Part shown: positions 10,721-21,411 of the stretch, one piece after another | Layout of the letters: every line of letters starts with the position of its first letter | Position numbering within the stretch: the stretch's first letter is position 1 | NCBI GenBank assembly: GCA_038373885.1 | Contig: JAWZYV010000102.1 | Span: forward strand, 1-64,000 | Source: Cheiracanthium punctorium | Taxonomy: Eukaryota > Arthropoda > Arachnida > Araneae > Cheiracanthiidae | DNA: 64,000 nucleotides | Direction: 5' to 3' | The notes under the pieces: generated by a model | Told to the model about the DNA's origin: nothing | Databases searched by the model: none | Seen by the model: the letters and a program-made list of their open reading frames with translations, nothing else | Made by a program: the position numbers and the translations under genes

Positions 10721-11135
10721 TCAGGACCCAAGAAAAAAGAAATTAATGTCAGGGATAAAATTCTTCAGCTTTTTGTGAATAATGAGGAAATCACTTTTTT
10801 GTCTTTTTTCTCTGAAAATTCTGTTTTTTCCAGTCGATCCAGTCTTGGGTCAGGACCCAAGAAAAAAGAAATTAATGTCAGGGATAAAATTCTTCAGCTT
10901 TTTGTGAATAATGAGGAAATCACTTTTTTGTCTTTTTTCTCTGAAAATTCTGTTTTTTCTGTGAATTCCTGATTGTAGTTATTAGTTAACTGTGTGATAT
11001 TTTTATCTTCTAGCATGTTCCTATGTTTTTCTTCTCTTAAAACTTCTTTCACATTAATTAGATATAAATATCACATGTACAAATTTTTGCTCTCGGAAGA
11101 TTTCAGCTTTTGCTCTTTTGCCAATCTCATTCCTG
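10721..11135 (+). mobile_element. MITE relative with internal 129-bp duplication
   Basis: Bases 10895-11135 match 31225-31491 in the same orientation, for example CTGTGAATTCCTGATTGTAG and the end GCCAATCTCATTCCTG. Its 5' part is duplicated in tandem with a 129-bp period (10721 and 10850, TCAGGACCCAAGAAAAAAG). The open frame across it (10691-10972) is therefore a repeat artefact, not a gene. Confidence 0.7.
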
Positions 11136-12295
11136 TAATGTTAAAGATCCTATTTTACTTCCATAAAATGGGTGTATATGTCAATCTTTTAACTAACCGC
11201 CCCCACCGACAAACTTTCAATAATCCGCCAGGAACAGCTTTAGTATGGTCCCTTTTTGGCGACAAATTCTTGTCGCCAACCCAAGTTTGCCTTGCCGATG
11301 CCAATTGTAAACAATATGGCGGATTGGATGGCGCTGGTTCCGAGATAATTGATCGTCGCCGTTAATTTTGCTATGATTTATTTTAATGGCTTTTAAATAT
11401 TTTTATGAAAAAAAATTAAACAGATAACAAGCTTACATGTACATATAGATTCGGTTTAATAAAATTTAATAACTTTTCTTTGTGTGTGAGGGGGGGCTGT
11501 GCCCCCCCTCAACCCCCCCCCCCTTTCTCTTTTTAGTAGATTGAATTAAACAATGCAAACAAATAATATTCTAAAGGCAATACCTCACAAAAATAAACAA
11601 AAAAGACAAAAAAATTAAAATACATTTTAGCATTCTGACAAAAGAATACTTAAGCAAAATAAAGAACTAATTCAAATCATAACGAACAATGCTTATCTCA
11701 TACCTTAATTAAAATCGCTAAATTGTTTCAATATTGAAATAATAAAATCAAAATATCAAATATTATATTAATAACGGAATTATTTGTTGCTCCTACCATT
11801 AACAAATAAACAAAGGTAATAATAACAAATAAAAACAAACAATGCTTATCACGGACTATATTCCGTATACGGTGCTTTGTTTACATGTCAATGGTTTGTT
11901 TACAAATCATTGGCGAACAATCTGACGCGAGAGTGAGCGATGCACCGCCAACTGCCGGTGGTAGTTGTGACTGGCAACCATAAAGAATACGTGTTTCGTC
12001 AGGTTTGGGAATTTGAAATTGTTTGCGTTATTGATGGAAGGGAATGAAATGTGTTATGTTAATATAAGAAAAGAATTTGTGGGTGTTTGTTAGAAATATA
12101 GTACGTTATAAGCCGGTGGGTGTTGGGGACATTTCTGAGCGGTTATTTACCAAAAAAATAGAGGTAAGTGTTCTTTTTTAACGAATCTTTCGATGTTTAA
12201 GGTTTTTAATGTGAATTTTAAATTGATATTTGAAGTGTTTATGTTTTCGTAAGTGCTATTTACGTGCTATTCTAATCATACTGACTTTATAAGAG

Positions 12296-12828
12296 GTGTA
12301 CAGCTACGTTGTTTAATCCACCGATGTTTTTTTGAGTTGAAAACGGGCCAGTGTTTGCCCAGTTTACATTAGCTGTACAACTAGGTTGCTTAGTTCACTG
12401 TTGTTGTTTTTTTTTAGTTAAAAACGGTCCACTGGTTGCGTAGTTTACATAGCTGTACAATTAGGTTGCTGAATCCACTGAGGTTTTTTTAGTAAAAAAC
12501 GGTCCACTGGTTGCATAGTTTACATAGCTGTACAACTAGGTTGCTGAATCCACTGAGGTTTTTTTAAGTAAAAAACGGTCCACTGGTTGCATAGTTTACA
12601 TAGCTGCACAGCTAGGTTGCTGAATCCACTGAGGTTTTTTTAGTTAAAAACGGGCCACTGGTTGCCTAGTTTAGATAGCTGTACAGCTAGGTTGCTGAAT
12701 CCACTGAGGTTTTTTTTAGTTAAAAACGGACCACTGATTGCCTAGTTTAGATAGCTGTACAACTAGGTTGCTGAATCCACTGAGGTTTTTTTAGTTAAAA
12801 ACGGTCCACTGGTTGCTCATTTTTAGTG
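12296..12828 (+). repeat. 75-80-bp minisatellite, seven copies
   Basis: Units start near 12296, 12371, 12451, 12526, 12602, 12677 and 12753. Each carries AGCTGTACAACTAGGTTGCT, CCACTGAGGTTTTTTT and AAAAACGGTCCACTGGTTGC. The first two units are the most divergent and the central ones almost identical, typical of expansion from the middle. The related reverse copy at 16440-16510 has only about one unit, so the array grew inside this copy. Confidence 0.9.
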
Positions 12829-12870
12829 GAATATATGTGCAATTTTAATGTGCTGATAGTGGAAAATGGT

Positions 12871-12922
12871 TGGCGACAGTCGCTGGAGCTTGGCGGCCGC
12901 CAAGCTCCAGTGACTGTCGCCA
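12871..12922. repeat. 52-bp near-perfect palindrome
   Basis: Two 26-base arms with no spacer and a single mismatch, centred between 12896 and 12897 on GCGGCCGC (arm start TGGCGACAGTCGCTGGAGC). It lies inside the 2.3-kb transposon just after the minisatellite and would form a perfect cruciform or hairpin. Confidence 0.95.
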
Positions 12923-13540
12923 TGTTTACATGGGGTGGGCACCGGCTTGTATGATTTTACCCTTATCACATACCTTGATTAAAATCTCTAAATTATTGCA
13001 ATATGGAAATAATAAAATCAAAATATCTAAAATTATTTCACTATAAAATATTAATAACGTAATTATTTGTTGCTTCTACCCTTAACAAATAAACAATCGA
13101 AAACGCAAATATTAATCTGAAACGTACTATCAAAAGAAAGCTTATTCATACAAAACTGTATGTAAACAGTCAGTATGAACCTGAACAGCCGTTTTAAATT
13201 TCAAAAATAATTAAATAATAATAAAATTTAATGTTAAATAAAGCCATTAAAATAAAACCATAAAGCACATGGCAGATCAACCATTCGAACGAACCTCCCG
13301 TGCCAAGAAATAAACGGGGCTCAAAAAGTTCATGAAAGGAACAAACGGTCACGATTTGCCGGACGAACACGAGCGCATCCGTGATGTCACGGAAGAATCC
13401 ACTTTTCGCCCGAGGTTAGGGTTACCGCTCCGGAGCATCCGACGGCGGGGTTACCATATTGGCATCCTTTATCGCGCCAAAAAAAGTCGCCAAAAATAAA
13501 GCGCGCCAAAGGGTCCATACTAAAGCTGTACCATCCGCCA

Positions 13541-14184
13541 CTGTGTTTTGGGCAAAGTACTTTTTCAAGGTATCTATCTAATCCGTATCCACATCTGGAG
13601 AAAACTGCCCAAAACTCGAGACCATTAGAACTGGGGCTGTGCAAAAGTCTAGAACCTTGGATGTCCACTTCAACCATCTCCCAATGGTGAAGAATTTTGA
13701 GATTGAATAGTGATTGATTACAGTGTACACTTTGCTCGTACTGAAATTGAACACCACAGCATGTTTTACATGTATTCATTAAAGTAAAAATGACAGATAA
13801 AATTGATATATATATTTGAAGACATTGGTATATATTTTTGGGAAAATTTGACTTTAGCCCTCCTCCTTTTTTTAATTACCCCCTTTTTTAACTACCTTTC
13901 TTTTTACCTTTATGCTACAAAATTTTCTGTTTCAAATTCATCTTTAAACCTGTTAATAAACTTAAATTTTCTTCTCTCAAAGATCCTATTTCTACTGAGA
14001 GTCATTGGGGTGTTTATTTTATCCTCACAAAGTGGATATTGTAATATATTGGTCACACTAGAAGAGCTCTCAAATTTAGACTCAAAGACCGGAACATAAG
14101 AAATACGTTTCTAAGCATGAACTTTGCATATCTTATATTGCCCCCATTGTGGGAATTCTAACCATCGTTTTCATTTTTCTAATG
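13541..14184. other. intergenic, no gene recognised
   Basis: A - strand frame (13387-13779) crosses the transposon boundary at 13533-13540, so at least half of it is element sequence. The part outside reads without stop for about 80 codons but has no recognisable domain. A + strand hydrophobic frame at 13803-14099 is low-complexity Leu/Phe. Confidence 0.35.
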
Positions 14185-14955
14185 GTATTAGGTACAACAG
14201 GGCAAAAATGGTATCTTTCCGAGCATGGTGAATCGTTAAGATTCACCATGCTCGGAAAGATACCAAATGTTAGCTCCAAAATGTTAGAACCCAGTATCTT
14301 GAAAATAATTAAAATGCAGATCATTTTAAAGCCAGTTAGGTTCATCTTGGGTATTTGCTACCAGTAGAAATATTTGGCGGCGTTAACTATGCCATTATAG
14401 CAGTTATTGTATAGATTGGATATTTTCCAGCGCGACGAGAGGATATATTTCATGGTGCTAAATACGCCAATCTGCAAAGGATCATGTATATTAATATATG
14501 GATAACGGTTCTCCCGGTAACCTTACATGAGCAGTAATTATCAGCTGTGAGCATGTGTAAATTGCCAAATAATGAAGAGTCGCCATTGATTGCAAGCAAG
14601 TTACCATTAGTAGCAGTTCTGGAGTTTTTATCAAAGAAAAGATAGGAAGTACTGTTTTCCTAGAGCTACTTATTTATGATACATATACATAAGTCACCAA
14701 ACTATGAAAAATTGCTATGAGTGGCAAATACGCAAGGTGTTCCATAGGTTTTACATAATTCAAAATAGTATGAAGTTTAAATTTTTATGTTCCAAGGAAC
14801 ATGCAAGAACCAAGCAATGTGCAGCTCGGTAACATTCTATCTGATCCATCTTTGGGTTTTGTCTATTGAAATCATGCCTTTTTTGCAAATAAGAATTATT
14901 TGGGGCCGAATATCTCATATGAAAAGAGAGCATAGTGAGTCTAGGGGCCTTAGCG
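14185..14955 (+). repeat. dispersed repeat, copy A (partner at 43.8-44.8 kb)
   Basis: Matches 43825-44795 in reverse orientation over most of its length: ACCCAGTATCTTGAAAATAA, GGCGGCGTTAACTATGCCAT, GCGACGAGAGGATATATTTC, ACATGAGCAGTAATTATC and the end GTCTAGGGGCCTTAG. No coding capacity is conserved between copies. This is probably a non-autonomous mobile element of unknown class. Confidence 0.8.
14210..14264. repeat. perfect 25-bp inverted repeat, 5-base loop
   Basis: Left arm 14210-14234 (GGTATCTTTCCGAGCATGG...) and right arm 14240-14264 are exact reverse complements around GTTAA. The homologous copy at 44.75 kb has only the left arm followed directly by the downstream sequence, so the second arm is a local inverted duplication unique to this copy. 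Confidence 0.95.
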
Positions 14956-15620
14956 CCTAGTATTATTATTTTTTTTTTTAAGTGTTGTCCTGTTTACTTA
15001 CGTATATATTTAAAGAAAAGTGTTGTCCTGTGTTTATATTTACATATAAAGGTTTTTATTCATTATTTTATTTCTATTGTTGTGGTTACTGTTCTTTTGC
15101 TGGCTCTAATTTTTTCTTTGTTCATTTGCAAGCTCCTATTTTGTGCCATTTCTCCCGCCCTTTTTAAATTTTTTTATTTGTTTATCTTTCTCTTTCCTAT
15201 ATTCTACGTATTTTTCTACATTTTATTTTTATCTACTTTAATTTCCCCCCCCCCCCCCCCCCCCCTTCCTCCTTTTCTCTTGCCTTCCCTGGTTTCTTCC
15301 TCCATTTGCCAACAACTTGCTTGTCACTTCAGTTTCCTGTTTACTTTCTTTTCAATTCCCCTTTCCTGGCTTCAGGTGAACATTTACCTTTGAAGAAGAA
15401 CAAAAAGTTTTTGTTCAAAACAGCTGTATGGCCTATTCAAGTAACTTTAATGGTGTTATTTTGTAAAGTTTTTTATTATTTTATGTTTTAAAAACCAGTT
15501 ATTTTGAGTTTTGTTGCATTAAATAAACTTCAGAGAACAAGAATGACCAAATACTTTCAATAAATTTTTCTGCCTCAATATTTTATTTTATCGGAAATAA
15601 GTTTCCATTTTGTCATAAGT
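14956..15620. other. pyrimidine-rich low-complexity DNA
   Basis: T/C-rich sequence with a poly-C run at 15246-15265. An apparent 152-residue frame (14935-15393) is a Phe/Leu/Pro translation of this tract and is not a credible protein. Confidence 0.6.
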
Positions 15621-16042
15621 AATTGGGCAATTCCATGGTGTCGGACGTAAAAAAATGAACAAAAATTTCTCAGATAAATAAATTTACATTTTATAAATGA
15701 ACTTAATAGAATTAAATTTGCATATATATGATACTCAGCTCATCATACTTAATCAAAAAACATATCAATTAAAATAAAAAAGATTTTCAAGTTAAATTTA
15801 AATGGTTTTAATACTTGGTGTCGGACGTATAAACAGTGTCCGACACCAAGTATTAAAACTATTTAAATTTAACTTGAAAATCTTTTTTATTTTAATTGAT
15901 ATGTTTTTTGATTAAGTATGATGAGCTGAGTATCATATATATGCAAATTTAATTATATTAAATAAATTTACATTTTATAATTGAAATTATCTGAGAAATT
16001 TTTGTTCATTTTTTACGTCCGACACCATGGAATTGCCCAATT
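15621..16042. mobile_element. 422-bp foldback MITE / long hairpin
   Basis: Outer ends AATTGGGCAATTCCATGGTG and, read inward from the right, AATTGGGCAATTCCATGGTG are identical, and the arms stay nearly identical inward for about 205 bp each. They meet near 15830-15837, where ACTTGGTGTCGGACGT and GTGTCCGACACCAAGT surround a tiny loop. Only a few substitutions and small indels separate the arms. No coding. Transcribed through, it would form a ~200-bp double-stranded RNA stem. Confidence 0.9.
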
Positions 16043-16289
16043 AGTTATCATCAGAATATAACCCTAGGTACTGTCATTTAGTTCTTCAATTTCGTATTGT
16101 TATTAAAAAACTTATGGTCCCCAGGTGGTCACATTATGCAGCATCTACTGTTTTTACATGCCTTTCTCAAATAACATTGTCTATTCTTTACAATTGCATT
16201 TAAACATAAAAACCTGGTTAATATTCCAACATGATACTTTTTATTTAGTGTTAGGTATATTCATTTATAATTCTTTTGAGTAACTTCAA
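16043..16289. other. unique AT-rich DNA
   Basis: No repeat or gene recognised between the foldback element and the reverse fragment of the 2.3-kb transposon. Confidence 0.4.
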
Positions 16290-16670
16290 TGAGCCGGTAT
16301 GGGCCCCATGTAAACACATCAATAGTTGCTTGACTGTCGCTAACCATTTTGCATGATCAACAAAGCAAACTGAAATAATTTTAACGAGCAAATTAAGGCA
16401 AATTCAGTGACTCGCTGGACAGCTAATTTAAAATGAGCAAACACTGGACTGTTTTTAACCTAAAAAAATTCAGTGGATTAAACTTTAGCTGTACAGCTAG
16501 CACTGAATTTTTTAAATCTAAATTCAGCCTGATAGAAACAGCATATAAATAACAGTAACAAAAGCACAAAAAACATCCAATATGAATTTAAAATAATTAA
16601 ATACCCTAAACAACTCCAAAAAGATTCATTAAATAAAAGCACTTACCTTATTTTTCCACATTGGCTTACT
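16290..16670 (-). mobile_element. reverse partial copy of the 2.3-kb TIR transposon
   Basis: Read on the - strand it follows 12150-12960. It contains AAGGTAAGTGC (16641-16650 reversed), one diverged minisatellite unit (TTAGCTGTACAGCTA and TCAGTGGATTAAAC), and GGGGCCCATACCGG matching the post-palindrome segment. The palindrome and most minisatellite units are absent. No termini are seen. Confidence 0.7.
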
Positions 16671-17030
16671 TCACACTGTTACCTCACCCACTCCCTCCCC
16701 CTTTAATTGGCACTTAGCAGTAACAGATTACTACAATCTAAACTTTATACACCAATCAATAATATTCTTCACTCCTTTTAATTCTGTAGCATGAAAAACA
16801 TTTCAAGCTCCAAACATCTATTCTAGTGACAAAATCGAAATTCCTGGAGAAAGCATATTAACTGAGGATAAACCCTACAGTTCAGAAAATGTCTAATTCA
16901 TGAAGAAAATTAAACAGCTAATCTGCAACAAATTCCCATACTTCAAACAATGTTAAAAACACATTTCTTCATTCAGGTTTGCTATGTGATGTGGTTTTCT
17001 CCAAAACTTAGCGTAAATACAGGCTAGGAC

Positions 17031-17195
17031 CAAGGACGTACCCAGGGGGTCTGGACGCCTCCCGAAATTTCAATTTTTGTTAACAAAATAATAATGAAGA
17101 AGTCTTTTTGTGGAAAATTCCCCCTTTTTCATCGTTTGGACCCCCTCCAAAATTTTTGGACCCTCCCCGCAATTTTTTTTCTGGGTACGTCCCTG
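17031..17195 (+). mobile_element. 165-bp hAT-like MITE, perfect 8-bp duplication
   Basis: Ends CAAGGACGTACCCAG and, read inward from the right, CAGGGACGTACCCAG. It is flanked by identical GCTAGGAC at 17023-17030 and 17196-17203. Non-coding, with G- and C-rich subterminal parts. Confidence 0.9.
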
Positions 17196-17203
17196 GCTAG
17201 GAC

Positions 17204-17728
17204 CCCTTAGAAAGACCTCCACAGAGGGCACCCCACCCATCGGCCTAGAGCCTATGCGCTAATCGGCCGTAATCCCACAAACAAACAAGCTATAATTTGA
17301 TGATTCATATGCAGACAGCATTCTGCATTTATCACTCCAACCTTTTCACTAGGGTTGCCAGGTTTTTGCTACTGCTGGAAAAGTTGACCCTTTCTTTAGC
17401 CAAACCAGTGTGCATGTACTATGTGTCTGATTGAATACTTACCCATAGAAAATCTTTTTATCAACTTAAGCTTTAGTTTAATAATTAGCTTTTAATGTTG
17501 CTCCCCTCCTTTTTTTTTTTTTTGAGGGAGAAGGAAACATAAAAGTGTTAATCCATTAGTATAGTAGATGAGGTACTTAGTAATCTATCACACTTTTCTT
17601 GGACTCTTACAACTATTTTCCAAAGGGACACTTACAACTACTATTTTCCCAACTTAATTAGACATTTGTTTTTACTATTAAGTTTTCAAATTTAGTTAAC
17701 ATAGCTGAGTTTATAATTTTCTTTTAGG
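17204..17728 (+). other. intron upstream of the RBBP6 start exon
   Basis: Non-repetitive AT-rich sequence ending in a polypyrimidine tract and acceptor (AATTTTCTTTTAG|GTTCCAG, AG at 17727-17728). A poly-T run lies at 17510-17523. No gene is seen in this stretch. Confidence 0.5.
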
Positions 17729-18027
17729 TTCCAGTTTTTTGCCACAATTTATCAAGAAGTTTGAATATGTGAATGAAAATACATTTTTAAAGAACTGGCC
17801 TATTATGAATACTTCATCAGTGCAGTGAAATTTATTTAACATAAACAGAAGACTTTTCATCATGTCTGTTCACTACAAGTTTAAGAGTAATTTGGATCAT
17901 GATACTGTGACTTTTGATGGTTTGAGTATATCTGTAGCTGACTTGAAAAAGTCAATAATGCACCAAAAAAAGATTAGCAAGTCTAGTGACTTTGATTTGC
18001 AAATAACAAATGCTCAAACAAAAGAAG
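17729..18027 (+). CDS. RBBP6: RBBP6 exon with start codon; first half of DWNN domain
   Basis: The exon begins after an acceptor at 17727-17728, carries 133 bases of 5' leader with several upstream stops, and the coding part starts at ATG 17862 (MSVHYKFKSNLDHDTVTFDG). This aligns to the DWNN domain, a ubiquitin-like fold found only at the N terminus of RBBP6/snama/Mpe1 proteins. LQITNAQTKE near the end is the family signature. The donor is AAAGAAG|GTATTT (exon end 18027), leaving phase 1. RBBP6 is a nuclear RING-type E3 ubiquitin ligase and a 3'-end-processing factor that associates with the cleavage/polyadenylation machinery. Coding part 17862-18027, 166 bases. Confidence 0.95.
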
Positions 18028-18839
18028 GTATTTTTAATTATAATATTTTGTGGCATCATTTGTATCAGCTTGAAATTCAAGTGGATACTTTATGTTATCT
18101 TGTTTAATTTATTTTGTTGTTTTTAATTTAATTTATTTTATTTTTGTTGATAAGAGTAAGTATTGTAATTTTAAAGTTTTTGTCCCTATAACTTTGACCA
18201 GGGTGCAATAAATGAATCTAGCATTAATACAGTGTGCCCCAACAAAATAGACCCACTGTAATTTTGCACCGTAGCTGGACATGAAACACATGAATAAGAA
18301 CAAAACGAAGTTATTAAAAAAGTCTATATGAAAACGCATATTTTCTAGGAGTAACACATTCTGCCCCATTTGGGCAGGAAAAGAAATGAATGTTTTAAAG
18401 AAGAGGAAGAAAAAATGCCCCTCCAAAATAAAGCCAAAACTTCTATTAGTCTTGGATAACTCCCGACATTCGAAAATGGGTTTATGATGTCAAGGTTCAA
18501 GAAGTTGTCAAATTCTTGTTCTAGGTGCTGTTCTATGCCAGCTAAACTTAGTGCAGTGGTTCACTTTTGTATTTTTCTGCAGTATTGCAATGAGTAAGGG
18601 AACCCAGCTATCAGAGTCTTTCAAACGGACAAATGCCGAAGGAAATCGAAAGATCTAAAGCTGTAATAAGTAATTTTGTGACTCTGGGCTTACATGCAGG
18701 CTCAAGGGTGCTTAAAGGCAAGAAAGATGTTCAGCTGTTTGTCATCTTTCACAATATCGTATATCCCTCAGACTCTTGGCCAAAGAGGATAACATTCCTG
18801 TGACAAAATCAACCCTGTCACGGATTGTAAAAGGTACAA

Positions 18840-20228
18840 GTAACTTGAGATAGATGAAAAGGAAACAGCAGTCCATGTCGAAAGCTATCCACAAGCAAAG
18901 GAGAGTAGATTGGGCAAAATATCATCAAACCTGTGAAGTCGGATTTAATTCAAATGGCCCAGATGGTATTCCATTTTATTGGCATGACATCAAGAAAGAA
19001 GAGGAAATCTCCAAAAGACAGTGAAAGAGAAGCTTGATAATGGTGTGGGAATGCTTTGGCTGTGGTGGTAAGCATAACCTGGCTTTCCCCTGAGGTTGTA
19101 TGAAAGCTAAATTGCCAAGAAATGCTGGAAACCCATTTACTGCCATTATCAGGGAGAATTGGTGGCCCAAGTAGGATTTACCAGCAGGACAACGCCCCAT
19201 TTCTGTTACCGAAATCCAGGGTTGTTAAAAACCTGGGTTTTTTTTTTTCAGAAAAAACCCACCCCACGGGGTTTTTCAGGGTTTTGGGATTTTATAAGGG
19301 CTTTTTTAGTTTTATCTGGGTTTTTTGGGTTTTATCAGGGGTTTGTTTTCAGAAGGGATGGGGTTTCAGAATATTTGAAAAAAATTTGCTTATTACTAAA
19401 TACAACTTAAAGCAACTAATTTATTACAAAAATGAATTATAAATAAAAAATGGTTAAATTAATAGTAATAACTAATTAGAATTATTAATCATACATTAAA
19501 AAATGTATAAATCAGTAGCAATAGCAACTCCAATCACGGTTTGCTCTTAGATAAATTGACTATTAGTAATAATTTTAAGTGATATACTAGTGCTTAATTA
19601 GAACTTTTTAAACTAATGATTTTTTATAGTTAAAAAATCTTTATTCATTTTAATACAGATAGGCAAAAAAAAAATTACCCTAGAAAGTTTTTATGCCTAT
19701 GTGAAGTCTGATTTTTTTTTTTTTTTTTTTCCCTTAGGTAGTGGTGGTGTGGGGGAGGTAGGGAGCAGTTTATAAACTTAACAAGTGATGTACTGACATT
19801 AAGCGATGCATTATCTACATAATTAAAGTTGAAATTTTGAAAAAACCCTGTTGTTTTTTTGTTTTTTTTTTTTGGGGGGGGGGGTTTCAAGTGGGCTTTT
19901 TTGAAAAAACCCACCCGGGTTTGTTGAGGTTGGGCAAAATCATAATCCTGCGAAATCTCCTGGGAATGGTTTTGGATAATGGAATTTATGTCGTGGAATG
20001 GCCTGCCTTTTCCCCTGATCTCAATCCCTAAATGTGTGGGGTATCCTTAGAGCTGTGTATGCCAATGGCAGACAGTTTCAGTCTGTAGCAGAATTGAAGG
20101 CTGTTATCATTGAACCTTGGGAAAGTATTGATCCTGCTGTCCTCCAGAGATTTCTAAATGTTTCCAAGTCATATGTAAGAATGGCAGAGATATATTGGCT
20201 ATTAAAAATTGTGGCTTTATTTCAGTAA
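18840..20228 (+). pseudogene. Tc1-family DDE transposase remnant
   Basis: Pieces in order: a basic segment (MSKAIHKQRRVDWAKYHQT), GPDGIPFYWHD, then 19122-19215 with QQDNAPF, then after a ~0.7-kb insertion 19955-20030 with YVVEWPAFSPDLNP, then 20034-20228 in another frame with YANGRQFQSVAELKAVI. Stops, frameshifts, the deletion spanning the first Asp and loss of the Glu in the NPIEN motif leave no functional enzyme. Confidence 0.8.
19216..19930. mobile_element. element nested in the Tc1-like transposase
   Basis: The transposase frame stops being recognisable at 19216 and resumes near 19950. The insert has inverted ends rich in T/G: left AACCTGGGTTTTTTTTTTCA then AAAAAACCCACC, and right read inward AACCCGGGTGGGTTTTTTCA. 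Open frames in it (for example 19159-19410) are translations of G/T low complexity. The exact boundaries and target duplication are uncertain. Confidence 0.6.
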
Positions 20229-20429
20229 GACACTTTCCCCCTCCCCCCCCCTCTCCTTTTATGCATTTACTTTTTTTTCCCAGCCCAAGTAGGGCAAAGA
20301 ATAAGTTATTCCTTGTGAATGTGCATATTTACATAGATTTTCTTAGTATTTGTTTCATTCTTATTGGTTTGTTTTGTGTCCAGTTCGGCACAAAATTTCA
20401 GCGGCTTTATTTTGTTGGGACACACTGTA

Positions 20430-21410
20430 TATTGAGTTTTCATTTTAAAATAGTTGAAGGAACTAAAGAAACAGCATGTATATAAGCATCTCAGACGAAG
20501 CTGTATTGTTGTATTTGTACAAAATTTGATTGAAGTAAATAAATAATCTTTATCATTTAATCTCTTTATAGAATATAGATTTTTATTTTTAAAATACAAG
20601 CATAAAATACAAAGTGCATACACATAACTTTATATATATATATATATATTATGTGACCTCATTTATTAAATATTTAACATATGTCTATTTTAAGTATATT
20701 GTCCTTTAAAAGTTTACACATGACACATTCTTGAGTTTTATGCTCCTTATTCTTGCTTGATGTCCTGTAACACAGGTTTGCTAACACTAAAATTTTAATT
20801 AAATATTGTATTTATCATTTCCCCCTTCCCTGAGAGTTAAGTTTTTGATATTCTATTTTATTTATTACCAGTTGCCCCAATTTCAGCAACTGTAATACCA
20901 GATACTGCGTTGCATCACAGATTAATTTTTATAAAAAATTACTTGGCCCATAAAGCTATTCGTTTCACTTTAAAGAATGGCTTCACACAGTTTTGCTCCT
21001 ATGCACTTCCCTTTTTTGTTTAGTGGCAGTGCAGCATGACCTTTATAAAATAAAAATCAAGCCTTACCTCTTTTTCAAACACCCATTAAATTATAACGTT
21101 TTTTAAAAATGCATCATCTTTTTCAAGGGAAAACATTTTCTTTTTCTTTTTTTACATGGAGTAAGCTACTCTATCCTTAAGACCTGCATGCAGACAAAAC
21201 CAATCGAAGTTTTTCATCTGTTTACAATTTGCAGAGAATTAGAACAAAAAGTTTAATATAAATATTTTAAATCTGTGTTAATTGGATTGGGAAGGGGCAC
21301 AAATAAAATCATACTGATTATGGAGAGGAAAGATAATCATAAGGTACAAAAAAGTTTGATATTTTTATGCTAAATTTTTTGTTCAACAATTCTATGCCTA
21401 ATATACAATG
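20430..21410. other. intronic AT-rich DNA
   Basis: An (AT)n microsatellite lies at 20631-20650. No other structure is recognised. Confidence 0.4.
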
Positions 21411-21411
21411 C

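Larger units (their letters stand above)
11231..13532 (+). mobile_element. 2.3-kb TIR transposon with 8-bp duplication
   Basis: Terminal repeats GGAACAGCTTTAGTATGG (left) and GGTACAGCTTTAGTATGG (right, read inward) are bounded by a perfect 8-bp duplication ATCCGCCA at 11223-11230 and 13533-13540. The 8-bp duplication fits hAT-type (or other 8-bp) transposition. There is no transposase. Internal structure: a direct repeat of ~110 bp (about 11698-11810 and 12967-13090), a GC-richer segment 11860-12170 with a splice-donor-like site, a minisatellite and a long palindrome. A partial reverse copy lies at 16290-16670. Confidence 0.85.
18230..20427 (+). mobile_element. complete but inactive Tc1-like transposon
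   Basis: Long terminal inverted repeats: left CAGTGTGCCCCAACAAAATA, and right read inward CAGTGTGTCCCAACAAAATA. It is bounded by TA at 18228-18229 and 20428-20429. The + strand transposase remnants are GPDGIPFYWHDIKKEE (about 18955), a QQDNAP motif with the second catalytic Asp (about 19185), and EWPAFSPDLNP (about 20000) followed by VWGILRAVYANGRQF. The first-Asp region is missing, and a small deletion after SPDLNP removes the catalytic Glu codon. A separate element interrupts the coding region at about 19216-19930. Confidence 0.9.

Noticed and set aside
10691..11365. Two + strand frames with a Gly run and a repeated peptide
   Set aside because: They lie in a poly-G run and a tandemly duplicated MITE; the peptide repeat is the DNA repeat.
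12296..12828. CRISPR-like array
   Set aside because: Units are contiguous 75-80-bp tandem repeats with no unique spacers, in a eukaryotic genome.
12871..12922. Transcription terminator or origin
   Set aside because: The palindrome is GC-rich with no T-tract and sits inside a eukaryotic transposon; no reason to assign a function.
13387..13779. 130-residue - strand open frame
   Set aside because: It crosses the exact end of a transposon and its 8-bp duplication, so it cannot be one ancestral gene; no domain recognised on either side.
14935..15393. 152-residue + strand open frame
   Set aside because: Translation of a T/C-rich tract with poly-C; almost only Phe, Leu, Ile, Ser and Pro, no domain, no splice context.
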